DNA of 36,420 bases, taken from NCBI GenBank assembly GCA_003279765.1, contig QCHC01000006.1:1-36420 (forward strand), in the 5' to 3' direction. How positions within the stretch are numbered: the first letter of the stretch is position 1; each line of letters begins with the position of its first letter. Under the pieces are notes generated by a model. It was not told the origin of the DNA. It saw only the letters and a program-made list of their open reading frames with translations, and made no database searches. This document shows positions 8,467 through 18,394 of this stretch, one piece after another. Source of the stretch: Pelagibacteraceae bacterium AG-390-M19. GTDB lineage: Bacteria > Pseudomonadota > Alphaproteobacteria > Pelagibacterales > Pelagibacteraceae. The position numbers and the translations under genes are program-made.

Positions 8467-11400
8467 ATGTCAGAAAATTTAAGAGTTAAATCTAGTCAAT
8501 ATATTGATGAAACAACAAGAGTTTCATTTAAATTTAACGGTACAACTTATTATGGATTTAAAGGAGACACACTTTCTTCTGCTTTATTGGCAAATAATGT
8601 TCATTTAGTAGGTAGGAGTTTTAAATACCATAGACCAAGAGGTATAATGACGTCAGGTTCTGAGGAGCCCAATGCTATTGTTCAAATTAACCCCAATACT
8701 AATAGAACTGAACCAAATGTTAGGGCAACTGAAGTTGAAATATATGAAGGAATGGAGGCATCAAGTCAAAATTGCTGGCCGAGTGTAAACTTTGATATTG
8801 GTGGAATAAATAATTTTTTATCGCCCTTTTTTCCTGCAGGATTTTATTACAAAACATTTATGTGGCCCGCAAGCTTCTGGGAGAAATATGAATACTTTAT
8901 AAGACACTCAGCAGGACTAGGAAAATCACCAACGTTAAAAGATCCTGATATTTACGATCACAAAAATATTCATTGTGATGTTCTTGTCGTTGGCGCAGGT
9001 ATATCTGGAATTTTGGCAGCTAAAAATGCTGCAAAGAATAACTATAAAACTTTACTTTTAGATGAAAAAAATGAATTGGGGGGATCAACTATTTATGAAA
9101 ATAATGAAAGTAATAAAGTTGATAACAAAATTTCATCTGAATGGTTAAAAAAAGAAATTGAAGAACTTAAAAATATTAAAAATTTAGAAATAAAAACTAG
9201 AACAAGTGTTGCTGCCTACCATCAATATAATTATTTATTAGCAAGAGAGAACTTAACAGATCATTTAGAAAAAAAATATAAGACAAATAAAATTAGACAA
9301 AGGTTGCTCAAAATAAGAGCAAAGAAGGTAATTTTGGCGACAGGTGCTTTAGAAAGACCAATGGTATTTAATAATAATGATAGACCTGGAATAATGCTTT
9401 CTTCTGCAATTAAAAAATATAGTGATTTTTATGGTGTAGCCTGTGGTAGGAAGATTGTATTTTTTACAAATAATGACAGTGCATATGAAAGTGCACTTTC
9501 GTTAAACGATAAAGGTATAAAAGTTGAAGCAGTAGTTGATATTAGAAAGCAATCTGAAACAAATTTAGAAAAAAGAGTTATTGATGCAGGTGTAAAAATA
9601 TACTGGGAACATACAGTTGTTGATACTTCTGGTTATAAAAGATTAAACAATGTTTCAATAATGAAACTATCAAATGATGGAACTTCAGTAACTGGAAATA
9701 AAATTTCCATTTCATGTGATTGTTTAGGGGTTGCAGGTGGATGGACCCCAGCTGTTCACTTATATACTCAGTCAGGTAGCAAACTTACTTTTGATGAAGA
9801 TAAAAAAATATTTATTCCAAATAAAAATAATTCAGATCAAATAAGTGTTGGATCTTGTTGTGGTGATTTTAAGCTTGATGAAATATTTAAAAACCTAAAT
9901 GAAAAACTGAAAGATTTTTTAGATATAACTGAAACAGATTTTGAAAAAATTACTGTTAATAACGACCAAGAGATTTCAAAAAGAAACATATGGTTATTAC
10001 CGTCTGATAAAGTTTTAGGCAAAACTAAGCCTTTTGTTGATTATCAAAATGATGCTACTGCAAAGGATATAAAATTAGCACTTAGAGAGGGTTTTAGATC
10101 TATTGAACATGTCAAAAGATATACAACAACTGGGATGGGAACTGATCAAGGAAAATTAGGAAATATGCATGCTTTAGGAATAATAGCAGATACAGCAGGT
10201 GTTAAGATGGGAGAACTTGGAACGACTACTTTTAGACCTCCTTATACTCCTTTAACATTTGGAACAATTGTAGGGCGTAATGTTGGTAAGTTTTTTGATA
10301 TTTTTAGAAGAACGCCTATGAATGATTGGCATGTTGAGCAAAAAGCAGAATTTGAAAATGTTGGTCAATGGAAAAGAGCTTGGTACTACCCTATTAATGG
10401 TGAAACTATGCACCAAGCAGTTCAAAGAGAAAGCAAAGCTGCAAGGGGAAGTTCGGGAATATTGGATGCGTCCACACTTGGTAAGATTGATATACAAGGA
10501 AGTGATGCCTCAGAGTTTTTAAATAGAGTTTATACAAATGCATGGTCAAAACTTGGCATTGGCAAATGTAGATATGGTTTAATGTTAAATGAAGATGGTA
10601 TGGTATACGACGATGGTGTTACTACAAGATTAGGTGAAAATCACTATCTAATGACAACAACAACTGGTGGTGCAGCAAATGTTCTTGGAAAATTAGAGGA
10701 TTACCTTCAAACTGAATGGCCAGAATTAGATGTATATTTAACTTCAGTTACTGATCAATTTGCTACAGCAAGTTTGTGTGGCCCTAATAGTAAAAAAATT
10801 CTCAAAAAAATTATTCCTGATTTAGATTTGTCTGATGAAAATTTTCCACACATGTCTTTTAAAGAAGCAAAAATCGGAAGTATTGTTTGCAGAATTATGA
10901 GAATAAGTTTCACAGGTGAGCAAAGTTTTGAAATTAACGTGCAAGCAAGTTATGGAAAAGATCTGTGGGATAAATGTATTGAGGCTGGTAAAGAATTTAA
11001 TATTACTCCTTATGGTACAGAAACGATGCACTTACTGAGAGCTGAGAAAGGTTTTATTATTGTTGGCCAAGATACAGATGGAACAATGACACCAATAGAT
11101 TTACAGATGGATTGGATTGTTAGTAAAAAGAAATATGATTTTATTGGCAAAAGATCTCTTTACAGATCAGATACTATGAGAGAAGACAGAAAACAATTGG
11201 TGGGATTATTAACAGAAGACCCTGAGGTTGTATTAGAAGAAGGAGCACAAATTGTTTCTGAACTAGATAAAAAACCTGTTGAAATGCTTGGTCATGTTAC
11301 ATCAAGTTACTTTAGTCCTAATTTAAATAAATCTATAGCCCTAGCTGTTGTCAGAGGTGGGAAAGATATGATGGGTAAAAAATTATTTATCCCTATGGAA

Positions 11401-11472
11401 GATAAAACAATTAATGTAACTGTTTCAAATCCAGTATTTTTTGATCAAACTAATGAAAGATTAAATGCTTAG
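8467..11472 (+). CDS. soxA: Sarcosine oxidase alpha subunit
   Basis: SoxA binds NAD and carries the folate site of sarcosine oxidase. The 1001-residue chain begins with a ferredoxin-like (Fer2_4) fold (about 15-95) that lacks iron-sulfur cysteines, as is normal for this subunit. A pyridine nucleotide-disulfide oxidoreductase module follows, with VVGAGISGILAAKNA around Gly176-Gly181 and a second part with ATGALERP. The C-terminal third (from about 634) is an aminomethyltransferase (GcvT-like) domain with LDASTLGKIDIQGSDA and LLRAEKGFIIVGQDTDGTMTP, which receives the methylene group on tetrahydrofolate. Length is typical (about 965-1005). Its stop overlaps soxG by 8 nt. Confidence 0.95.
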   Translation: MSENLRVKSSQYIDETTRVSFKFNGTTYYGFKGDTLSSALLANNVHLVGRSFKYHRPRGIMTSGSEEPNAIVQINPNTNRTEPNVRATEVEIYEGMEASSQNCWPSVNFDIGGINNFLSPFFPAGFYYKTFMWPASFWEKYEYFIRHSAGLGKSPTLKDPDIYDHKNIHCDVLVVGAGISGILAAKNAAKNNYKTLLLDEKNELGGSTIYENNESNKVDNKISSEWLKKEIEELKNIKNLEIKTRTSVAAYHQYNYLLARENLTDHLEKKYKTNKIRQRLLKIRAKKVILATGALERPMVFNNNDRPGIMLSSAIKKYSDFYGVACGRKIVFFTNNDSAYESALSLNDKGIKVEAVVDIRKQSETNLEKRVIDAGVKIYWEHTVVDTSGYKRLNNVSIMKLSNDGTSVTGNKISISCDCLGVAGGWTPAVHLYTQSGSKLTFDEDKKIFIPNKNNSDQISVGSCCGDFKLDEIFKNLNEKLKDFLDITETDFEKITVNNDQEISKRNIWLLPSDKVLGKTKPFVDYQNDATAKDIKLALREGFRSIEHVKRYTTTGMGTDQGKLGNMHALGIIADTAGVKMGELGTTTFRPPYTPLTFGTIVGRNVGKFFDIFRRTPMNDWHVEQKAEFENVGQWKRAWYYPINGETMHQAVQRESKAARGSSGILDASTLGKIDIQGSDASEFLNRVYTNAWSKLGIGKCRYGLMLNEDGMVYDDGVTTRLGENHYLMTTTTGGAANVLGKLEDYLQTEWPELDVYLTSVTDQFATASLCGPNSKKILKKIIPDLDLSDENFPHMSFKEAKIGSIVCRIMRISFTGEQSFEINVQASYGKDLWDKCIEAGKEFNITPYGTETMHLLRAEKGFIIVGQDTDGTMTPIDLQMDWIVSKKKYDFIGKRSLYRSDTMREDRKQLVGLLTEDPEVVLEEGAQIVSELDKKPVEMLGHVTSSYFSPNLNKSIALAVVRGGKDMMGKKLFIPMEDKTINVTVSNPVFFDQTNERLNA

Positions 11473-12028
11473 TTATAATCAAGTAACAAATAGTGAAATT
11501 AATAATAACGGTGTTTCCATAAAAGAAATTGCACCAATAATGAAATTAAATTTAAGAGGCAAAACAAGAGAATTTTTTACAAATGTAGGAAAAACTTTAA
11601 ATATGATTTTGCCTACAGAAGCAAATACATCTTCATCTAGTGATAAACTTACCGCGATATGGTTAAGTCCAGATGAATGGATGATTGTATCAAATGAGAC
11701 TACTAGCAAAGAAACCAATACATACGAATTAAATGATATATTATTTAATAATATTTCAAAAACATCATTAGGAGCAGTAACCGATGTAACTGACCAATTT
11801 GTTCAATTAGAGATAAAAGGTGATAAAATATATGAACTTTTTTCTTCAGGATGTCCTTTTAATTTTAACTTATTTCGTGAAAAAAAAGGATCGACTGCTC
11901 AAACTTTACTAAATCACGTAGATGTTATTATTCACAATAAAGACAAAGATTTTGTTAATTTATTTGTCAGAAGATCATTTGCTAAACATCTTTGGGAATG
12001 GATGGAAGACAGTTCTTCAAGACTTTAA
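11465..12028 (+). CDS. soxG: Sarcosine oxidase gamma subunit
   Basis: SoxG is the non-catalytic gamma subunit with a GcvT-like fold, sitting between the alpha and beta chains. The 187-residue protein has the family block AIWLSPDEWMIVS (about 64-76), AVTDVTDQFVQLEIKG (about 103-118), LFSSGCPFN and a C-terminal RRSFAKHLWEWM. The ATG lies within the last codons of soxA (8-nt overlap), completing the B-D-A-G order known from other sarcosine oxidase operons. It ends 3 nt before the end of the convergent nuclease gene, leaving no room for a terminator hairpin. Confidence 0.92.
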   Translation: MLSYNQVTNSEINNNGVSIKEIAPIMKLNLRGKTREFFTNVGKTLNMILPTEANTSSSSDKLTAIWLSPDEWMIVSNETTSKETNTYELNDILFNNISKTSLGAVTDVTDQFVQLEIKGDKIYELFSSGCPFNFNLFREKKGSTAQTLLNHVDVIIHNKDKDFVNLFVRRSFAKHLWEWMEDSSSRL

Positions 12029-12031
12029 AGA

Positions 12032-12559
12032 TTAATTTTTTCGCCTATAATCCCATGGCATTTCAAATTTACCTTGCCAAATACCTAATTTATTATTTTT
12101 GGCATTAATTTCATCAGAAACATATTTTTTAGAATACTTTCTGTATGCTACTGCATAACCTTTTGAAACCATCCAAGAATTTAAATTTATATTTCTTTTA
12201 AAACACTCTCCTATTAACCTTTTATACCTGTCAACATCTAAAATATTACAATTTAATTTTTGTTTATTAATTTTTTTAATTAACTTTTGAGTAGATACTT
12301 CTCCACACATATAATCTTTAGTAAAAGACATAAAAGATATTGTTAAATAAGTTTTTTTACATTTTTGTTTTTTTTCAGGTGCATCAATACCGTATAATCT
12401 AATTTTTTTTGAATTGATCTTAATTGTATCTCCATCAACAACTTTAGCAAAACCTGATATTTTATTTATATTTTCAGATCTTACATCGTTATATGTAACT
12501 ATAAAAAATATAGATGAAATAATTATCAAAATTATCAATTTCTTTTTTGTATAAAACAT
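12032..12559 (-). CDS. Membrane-anchored or exported staphylococcal nuclease-like protein
   Basis: This 175-residue protein has a basic N-terminus and a hydrophobic stretch (about 7-23) that may be a signal peptide or anchor, so it should act outside the cytoplasm. The SNase/TNase domain shows VVDGDTIKI with Asp42 and Asp44, RLYGIDAPE with Arg54, Asp59 and Glu62, and DRYKRLIGEC with Arg114. By alignment in my head, Arg54, Glu62 and Arg114 match the catalytic Arg35, Glu43 and Arg87 of staphylococcal nuclease, and the calcium ligands are plausible. A phosphodiesterase acting on external nucleic acid, for example for phosphate scavenging, is an inference. It is coupled by one shared base (TAATG) to the MATE gene upstream. 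Confidence 0.88.
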   Translation of the reverse strand: MFYTKKKLIILIIISSIFFIVTYNDVRSENINKISGFAKVVDGDTIKINSKKIRLYGIDAPEKKQKCKKTYLTISFMSFTKDYMCGEVSTQKLIKKINKQKLNCNILDVDRYKRLIGECFKRNINLNSWMVSKGYAVAYRKYSKKYVSDEINAKNNKLGIWQGKFEMPWDYRRKN

Positions 12560-13896
12560 TAACCAGTAGTTAATTTATTGTTAATATAATATTTAACATA
12601 AAAGAATAGTAAGATTGATATTAACCATTGCAATATTGCCCAGATATAAAAAAAAGTTTTAAAGTCTGCATCAATAGAACGTGCTATATAATAAGATAAA
12701 AATGGAACCAAAACGTTCCTTAATATATTGTTAATCATTGCTTTCTCAGATTTTTTTAAAGCCATAAAAAAACCATTTGATAGAAAAAAAATTGGGTACG
12801 CTGGTAAGATAAATGCAGAAATTTTTAAATACATTGACCCATATTCAATAACTTCCGTATTAGATGAGAAAAATTTTGGCATTAGATCTGCAGTTACAAA
12901 TACTAAAACTCCAGACGCCAACATTATAATCAAGCCGTATTTTACTGATGTAAAATAAGATTGTTTTACTCTATCATAATATTTCGCACCTATATTCTGT
13001 GCAATAATTGATATTATTGCTGTATTTATCCCCAATACAGGCAGTAAGACAACCTGCTCTATCCTTGTTGCTGCTCCATAACCAGCTACGGCATATTCTC
13101 CTGTAAATGCAACATAAGTAAATACAATCGTTGCAGCAATTGAGTAACCAAGAATAGCTATTGTAATTGGCATTGATTGGAAAAAAATATTTTTAATGTA
13201 GAAGAATTTGATCTTAAAATTTTGAAAAGTGATCTCTTTAATACGTTTATTTTTTAACAATTTAATTAAAACGATTATTAGAGAAAGAAATTGGGCAATC
13301 AAAGTTGCATAACCTATGCCCGCAACACCAAAAGCTGGGATAAATAAAAATCCAAATATAAATATTGGATTTAATAAAATGTTTAAAAAAAAAGATAATA
13401 TAAGAGCATTTCTATATGTAACTGTATCTCCCTCAGCATGAAGAAATGAATTTAAAGCAACAACCAGAATAAAGAGAATAGTTCCATAAAATATTACATT
13501 AGTATACTCAAGGCCAAGAGTAATTACCTCTCTTGATGAATTCATGGTTAAAAATAATTTTTCAGAAAAACTAAATCCAATTATTGATACAATTATTGAA
13601 ATTATTACTGAATAAAGAATGATATTTGTAAAATAACCTAATACATTTTTTTCATTTTTTTCCCCAATACTACTACCAATTAATGAAGTCCCAGCAACAG
13701 TTACACCAATAGACGTGGCAATAATTAGAAAGTAGATTGGAAAGGATTTACTTAATGCAGATAAAGCTTCAGGCGAAATTTTCCCAGCATAAAAAGTATC
13801 AACTAAAGTGTATAATGTTTGAAATAATGTCCCTACACTTGCTGGTATTGCAAGTTTTTTTATAAGTTGAGAGACGTCATCTTTTAATAAATTCAT
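12559..13896 (-). CDS. MATE family efflux transporter
   Basis: The 445-residue protein has about 12 hydrophobic segments in two similar halves and starts with LIKKLAIPASVGTLFQTLYTLVDTFYAGK, the usual N-terminal pattern of MATE (MatE) exporters of the NorM/DinF superfamily. PVLGINTAIISIIAQNIGAK in the second half mirrors the first-half VTVAGTSLIGSSIGEK. Such transporters expel cationic or polyaromatic compounds in exchange for Na+ or H+; the substrate cannot be read from sequence. It lies 20 nt after trhO and is coupled to the nuclease gene that follows. Confidence 0.9.
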   Translation of the reverse strand: MNLLKDDVSQLIKKLAIPASVGTLFQTLYTLVDTFYAGKISPEALSALSKSFPIYFLIIATSIGVTVAGTSLIGSSIGEKNEKNVLGYFTNIILYSVIISIIVSIIGFSFSEKLFLTMNSSREVITLGLEYTNVIFYGTILFILVVALNSFLHAEGDTVTYRNALILSFFLNILLNPIFIFGFLFIPAFGVAGIGYATLIAQFLSLIIVLIKLLKNKRIKEITFQNFKIKFFYIKNIFFQSMPITIAILGYSIAATIVFTYVAFTGEYAVAGYGAATRIEQVVLLPVLGINTAIISIIAQNIGAKYYDRVKQSYFTSVKYGLIIMLASGVLVFVTADLMPKFFSSNTEVIEYGSMYLKISAFILPAYPIFFLSNGFFMALKKSEKAMINNILRNVLVPFLSYYIARSIDADFKTFFYIWAILQWLISILLFFYVKYYINNKLTTG

Positions 13897-13916
13897 TTCT
13901 TTAAACTAAAAATATT

Positions 13917-14822
13917 TTAATATTCTTTTTGAAAGATATGACTTTTTCCAGTTTTTTTGGCAAGGTTAATTTGTTTTTGTCTCATTCTAAATCTTGATTT
14001 TTGATCATTTGTTAAATTATCGTGACAATTTGGACAAGAAACACCTTCTTCATATTTTTTAGATTTTTTATCTTTTGGAGAAATAGGTTTTCTGCAACCA
14101 CTACACATTGAGTAAGAACCTATTTTCAAACCATGCTTTAAACTAATTCTGTTATCAAATACGAAGCACTCACCTTTCCATAAACTTTTTTTTGGGTCTG
14201 TTTTTTTTAAATAGTTTAAAATCCCACCCTTTAATTGGTAAACATTATTATAGCCTTTATTTTCCAAAAAAACTGACGCTTTTTCACACCTAATACCTCC
14301 AGTACAAAACATAGCAATGGGTTGATTTTTTTTTAATTTTTTAAGATATTTTGGAAAATCACGAAAATTATCTACATCTGGATTAATTGAACCTTTAAAA
14401 GTTCCAACTTTATATTCAAAAGGTTTTCTTGCATCAATTAAGACTGTTTTTTTGTCTTTTATTAATGAGTTCCACTTTTGAGGGTTAAGATGACTATCTT
14501 TTTTTTTAATTCTCTTTTTTAAATTTAAATTCATTGGAACCACTTCTTTTTTAATTTTTACCTTTGGTTTATGAAATGGCTGAAAAGAGCTTTTTGAAAT
14601 ATTAATGCTATCAAATTTTTCAAATTTAAATAAATTGTGTAAAAAATTTTTGATCAATTTAATATCTTTGTTTTTTCCAGAAATTGTTCCATTCAAACCT
14701 TCATTTGAAATAATAATTGTTCCACGTATGTTTTTGTTTAATAATTGATTAAGAAGTTTTTTTTGATTTTTCTTTAAATAAGAAATTTTAATAAACTTAT
14801 AGAATCCAAAAACATCAAACAT
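13917..14822 (-). CDS. trhO: tRNA uridine(34) hydroxylase TrhO (rhodanese-domain protein)
   Basis: TrhO (YceA, UPF0176) uses oxygen to hydroxylate U34 of certain tRNAs to 5-hydroxyuridine. The 301-residue protein has the N-terminal ferredoxin-like domain (about 1-95) with GTIIISNEGLNGTISG (34-49). A rhodanese domain (about 116-205) has VLIDARKPFEY and MFCTGGIRCEKAS with active Cys173. The C-terminal region has two cysteine pairs, CSGC (240-243) and CPNC (263-266), that could bind zinc. Length and motifs match the family. It is coupled to the upstream O-methyltransferase (TAATG). A plain sulfurtransferase is less likely because the full TrhO architecture is present. Confidence 0.92.
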   Translation of the reverse strand: MFDVFGFYKFIKISYLKKNQKKLLNQLLNKNIRGTIIISNEGLNGTISGKNKDIKLIKNFLHNLFKFEKFDSINISKSSFQPFHKPKVKIKKEVVPMNLNLKKRIKKKDSHLNPQKWNSLIKDKKTVLIDARKPFEYKVGTFKGSINPDVDNFRDFPKYLKKLKKNQPIAMFCTGGIRCEKASVFLENKGYNNVYQLKGGILNYLKKTDPKKSLWKGECFVFDNRISLKHGLKIGSYSMCSGCRKPISPKDKKSKKYEEGVSCPNCHDNLTNDQKSRFRMRQKQINLAKKTGKSHIFQKEY

Positions 14823-15472
14823 TATAATTTTCTACAAACAGTCATACCATCGCCTAATGGGACTATAATTTTTTCAACTCTTTTATCTTTAGAAACATAA
14901 TTATTAAAATCTTTAATAGTTAAAGTGATTTTATCATCACAATTGTCATCAACAATTTGACCATACCATAGAACATTATCAATTATTATTAAGCCATTTT
15001 TCTTTAATAATATTATAGATTTTTCATAATATTCTATATAATTTTTTTTATCAGCATCAATAAAAATTAAATCAAAATCATTTTCTTTTAATTCATTTAA
15101 ACTTTCTAAAGCAGGTTTAATTATTGTTTGAATTTTATGACTTTGTTTTGCTTTTTCAAAAAATTTTATTGCAGTTTCGTTAGTTTTTTGATTTTTGTCT
15201 AAAGCAATAATTCTACCATCTTCTGGTAAAGCAAGAGACATTGACAAAGTACTTAAGCCAGTAAAAGTTCCGATCTCTAGTATTTTTTTAACATTAGATG
15301 TTTTTACTATTAAGTGTAAAAATTGAGATTGTGAGATAGATATTTGCATCCTTTTAATATCTCCCAGAGACTCATTATAAGAAATAATCTCTTTTTGAAC
15401 TGGATGAAGATCTAGTCCATTATTTAAAATGTACTCTTGAATTTTGTTGCTAATTTTTAGGTCTGAGCCCAT
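14822..15472 (-). CDS. Class I SAM-dependent O-methyltransferase (caffeoyl-CoA OMT/COMT-like family)
   Basis: The 216-residue protein belongs to the small cation-dependent O-methyltransferase family. QSQFLHLIVKTSNVKKILEI precedes the SAM loop EIGTFTGLST (66-75); ALDKN is the acidic end of strand 2; FIDADKKNY (about 137-145) and IIIDNVLWYG (about 161-170) hold the Asp/Asn metal and catalytic residues of the family. E. coli TrmR/YrrM-type enzymes of this family hydroxylation-couple to tRNA 5-hydroxyuridine: bacterial TrmR methylates ho5U34 to mo5U. Since trhO follows directly and is coupled by TAATG, a TrmR-like role is an attractive inference. The physiological substrate is otherwise unknown. 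Confidence 0.85.
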   Translation of the reverse strand: MGSDLKISNKIQEYILNNGLDLHPVQKEIISYNESLGDIKRMQISISQSQFLHLIVKTSNVKKILEIGTFTGLSTLSMSLALPEDGRIIALDKNQKTNETAIKFFEKAKQSHKIQTIIKPALESLNELKENDFDLIFIDADKKNYIEYYEKSIILLKKNGLIIIDNVLWYGQIVDDNCDDKITLTIKDFNNYVSKDKRVEKIIVPLGDGMTVCRKL

Positions 15473-15476
15473 GAAC

Positions 15477-16940
15477 CTAAAGTTTTTTCTTTAAAATCTC
15501 ATTTACTAGCTGAGGGTTAGCTTTTCCACCTGAAACTTTCATTACTTGTCCAACAAAGAAGCCAAATAATTTAACTTTACCAGATTTATATTCAGTAGCT
15601 TTATCTCTATTGCTATCAATTACTTTATCAATTAAAGCCTCTAAAGCTTGTGGATCGCTTTCTTGTTTTAAACCTTTTTCTTCAACAATTTTTTTAGGAT
15701 CCTTGTCGCCTTCCATCATTTGTTCAAAAACAGTTTTTGCAATTTTTCCAGAAATTGTTCCATCCTTAATTAAATTAATTAATTTTGATAAATTACCAGC
15801 ACTAATTGGACTATCTGTTATTTCTAAATTTTTTTCATTAAGTGCAGCAAATAATTCACCTATGATCCAGTTTGTTGCTAATTTAACGTCAGATTTTTTA
15901 ACAACATCTTCAAAATAATTTGAGGTTTCTATATCTGAAACCATGATATTTGCTTCGTATGGAGTTAATTTAAATTGATCTATAAATCTCTTTTTCTTTT
16001 CATCGGGTAACTCTGGTATTTCCGATTGCAATTGATTTATGAATTCATCAGAAACTTCTAGTGGTAATAAATCAGGGTCTGGAAAATATCTATAATCATG
16101 AGCATCTTCTTTTGATCTCATGGATCTTGTTTCATTTTTTTTAGTATCAAAAAGTCTTGTTTCTTGATCAATAGATTGTCCATCTTCAATTAAATCAACT
16201 TGTCTATTTGCTTCATATTCAATAGCCATTTGCATGAATTTAATAGAATTAACGTTTTTAATTTCACATCTAGTACCAAAATCTTTTGTTCCTTTTTTTC
16301 TTACAGAAACATTAACATCTGCTCTCAAAGATCCTTCCTGCATATTACCATCACAAGTTCCTAAATATCTCATTATTGATCTTAATTTCTTAATATAAGC
16401 ATTAACTTCCTCTGGTGATCTTAAATCAGGTTTGCTAACAATTTCCATTAAAGCTACACCTGACCTATTTAAATCAACAAAGGTATTTTTTGGATCTAAA
16501 TCATGGATACTTTTACCCGCATCTTGTTCTAAGTGTAATCTTTCAATACCAACCTCTTTTTGACCATCCGGCATATCCAAAATAACTTTACCTTCACCAA
16601 CTATTGGGTTCTTAAATTGAGAGATTTGGTATCCTTGTGGTAAATCAGCATAAAAATAATTTTTTCTATCGAATACTGATCTTTTGTTAATTTTAGCTTT
16701 TAATCCTATTCCAGTTTTAATTGCTTGCTTAACACAAAATTCATTAATCACTGGAAGCATTCCAGGAAAAGCAGCGTCTACTAAACTTACCTGTGTGTTT
16801 GGTTCAGCGCCAAATTTAGTAGCTGACGTAGAAAATAACTTTGATTGGGAAAGTACTTGAGCATGAACCTCTAAACCAATGACAACTTCGTATTGATTGT
16901 CATTTCGATTAATTAAATATTCTGACTTTTCTTTACTCAC
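15477..16940 (-). CDS. gatB: Asp-tRNA(Asn)/Glu-tRNA(Gln) amidotransferase subunit B
   Basis: GatB phosphorylates the misacylated aminoacyl group and accepts ammonia from GatA, giving Gln-tRNA(Gln) and/or Asn-tRNA(Asn). The 487-residue protein has the N-terminal signature [11 protein letters not shown], then [17 protein letters not shown] and [17 protein letters not shown], with the YqeY-like tail domain at the C-terminus ending near [18 protein letters not shown]. Length matches the family (about 475-500). It starts with a GTG at 16938-16940 whose GTGA overlaps the gatA TGA. It is followed 4 nt later by the O-methyltransferase gene. Confidence 0.97.
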   Translation of the reverse strand: MSKEKSEYLINRNDNQYEVVIGLEVHAQVLSQSKLFSTSATKFGAEPNTQVSLVDAAFPGMLPVINEFCVKQAIKTGIGLKAKINKRSVFDRKNYFYADLPQGYQISQFKNPIVGEGKVILDMPDGQKEVGIERLHLEQDAGKSIHDLDPKNTFVDLNRSGVALMEIVSKPDLRSPEEVNAYIKKLRSIMRYLGTCDGNMQEGSLRADVNVSVRKKGTKDFGTRCEIKNVNSIKFMQMAIEYEANRQVDLIEDGQSIDQETRLFDTKKNETRSMRSKEDAHDYRYFPDPDLLPLEVSDEFINQLQSEIPELPDEKKKRFIDQFKLTPYEANIMVSDIETSNYFEDVVKKSDVKLATNWIIGELFAALNEKNLEITDSPISAGNLSKLINLIKDGTISGKIAKTVFEQMMEGDKDPKKIVEEKGLKQESDPQALEALIDKVIDSNRDKATEYKSGKVKLFGFFVGQVMKVSGGKANPQLVNEILKKKL

Positions 16941-18394
16941 TTAATCCACCAATCGGTAATTTTATTTTTAAAATTAATTTTTTCTTCCATTGCATAAGCA
17001 ATGTTTAAGATATTTTGTTCATCAAATGCTTTTCCAATAATTTGTAAACCTAAAGGGTAGCCTTTGCTGTCATGACCAGCTGGAATAGAAATTCCTGGTA
17101 AACCTGCTAAATTTACAGGAACAGTAAAAATATCGTTTAAGTACATTGAAACTGGGTCATTTGTTTTTTCACCAATTTTAAAAGCAGAACTTGGCGTTGA
17201 TGGAGTTAATATTGCATCTACTTTTTTGTACGCTTCATCAAAATCATTTTTAATTAGTTTTCTAACTTTTTGAGCTTTCAAATAATATGCATCGTAATAA
17301 CCTGAAGATAAAACATATGTGCCTATCATTATTCTTCTTTGAACTTCGGCTCCAAATCCCTCTGATCTAGTTTTTTCATACATATCAATAAGGTTTTCTC
17401 CATCAGCTCTAAAGCCATATTTAACACCATCATATCTTGCAAGATTAGAAGATGCTTCAGCTGGTGCCACTATATAGTAAGTTGGTAAAGCATAATTTGT
17501 GTATGGAAGAGAAATATCAATTATTTCAGCACCACAATCTTTAGCATACTCAATACCTTTCTGCCAAAGATCATCAATTTCTTTTGGCATTCCATCAACT
17601 CTATATTCTTTTGGTATACCTATTTTTTTTCCTTTAATGTCTTTTGTTAATTCTTTGCTGTACTGGTTTCTTTTAAAATCAATAGAAGTTGAGTCTTTTT
17701 GATCGTATGAGCTAATTACCTCTTGCAACAAAGCACAATCTTGAACATTTTGAGCCATTGGACCAGCTTGATCAAGAGAAGATGCAAAAGCAACTATTCC
17801 GTATCTTGAACAACTACCATAAGTTGGTTTTAAACCCACTGTACCTGTAAATGACGCCGGTTGTCTAATAGATCCACCTGTATCAGTTCCAATTGTAATT
17901 GGAGTTAATTGTGCTGCTACAGCAGAAGATGAACCACCAGATGAACCACCTGGAACTAAATTTTTATCAATTGGATTTTGAACATTGCCAAAAAAACTTG
18001 TTTCATTTGATGATCCCATTGCAAATTCATCACAATTTAATTTACCAATAAGAATTGCTCCCTCATTCCAGATATTCTGAGTAACAGTAGACTCATAAGT
18101 AGGTACAAAATTGTTTAATATTTTGCTACCAGCTGTTGTTCTTACATTAGCTGTACAAAATAAATCTTTTACAGCCATTGGTATTCCTGGTAATTTTAAA
18201 TCCAATTTTGGGTTGTCATCAAATTTTTTAGCTTTTTCTAAAGCATTACTAAAATCTTCAGTAATATAAGTGTTTAATTCTTTTGATTTTTCTGATCTAT
18301 CAACAAAAGCTTGGGTAATTTCTGAAGAAGAAAGTTTTTTTTCTTTAATATTATTAACTAATTCAGAAAGTGTTTGCTTGGTTATATCAGACAT
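16937..18394 (-). CDS. gatA: Asp-tRNA(Asn)/Glu-tRNA(Gln) amidotransferase subunit A
   Basis: GatA is the glutaminase subunit of GatCAB, releasing ammonia that channels to GatB. The 485-residue amidase has the Ser-cisSer-Lys triad: Lys76 in PMAVKDLF, Ser151 in [13 protein letters not shown] and nucleophile Ser175 in [10 protein letters not shown]. Those spacings match the S. aureus enzyme shifted by three residues. It sits between gatC and gatB with one-base (TAATG) and four-base (GTGA) overlaps, so all three subunits are coupled. Confidence 0.97.
   Translation of the reverse strand: MSDITKQTLSELVNNIKEKKLSSSEITQAFVDRSEKSKELNTYITEDFSNALEKAKKFDDNPKLDLKLPGIPMAVKDLFCTANVRTTAGSKILNNFVPTYESTVTQNIWNEGAILIGKLNCDEFAMGSSNETSFFGNVQNPIDKNLVPGGSSGGSSSAVAAQLTPITIGTDTGGSIRQPASFTGTVGLKPTYGSCSRYGIVAFASSLDQAGPMAQNVQDCALLQEVISSYDQKDSTSIDFKRNQYSKELTKDIKGKKIGIPKEYRVDGMPKEIDDLWQKGIEYAKDCGAEIIDISLPYTNYALPTYYIVAPAEASSNLARYDGVKYGFRADGENLIDMYEKTRSEGFGAEVQRRIMIGTYVLSSGYYDAYYLKAQKVRKLIKNDFDEAYKKVDAILTPSTPSSAFKIGEKTNDPVSMYLNDIFTVPVNLAGLPGISIPAGHDSKGYPLGLQIIGKAFDEQNILNIAYAMEEKINFKNKITDWWIK

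Noticed and set aside
6774..12028. soxBDAG as a genomic island inserted at tRNA-Ser
   Set aside because: The operon lies on the 5' side of the tRNA, not the 3' side where integrases usually insert. No integrase, no repeated tRNA 3' end and no compositional break were seen.
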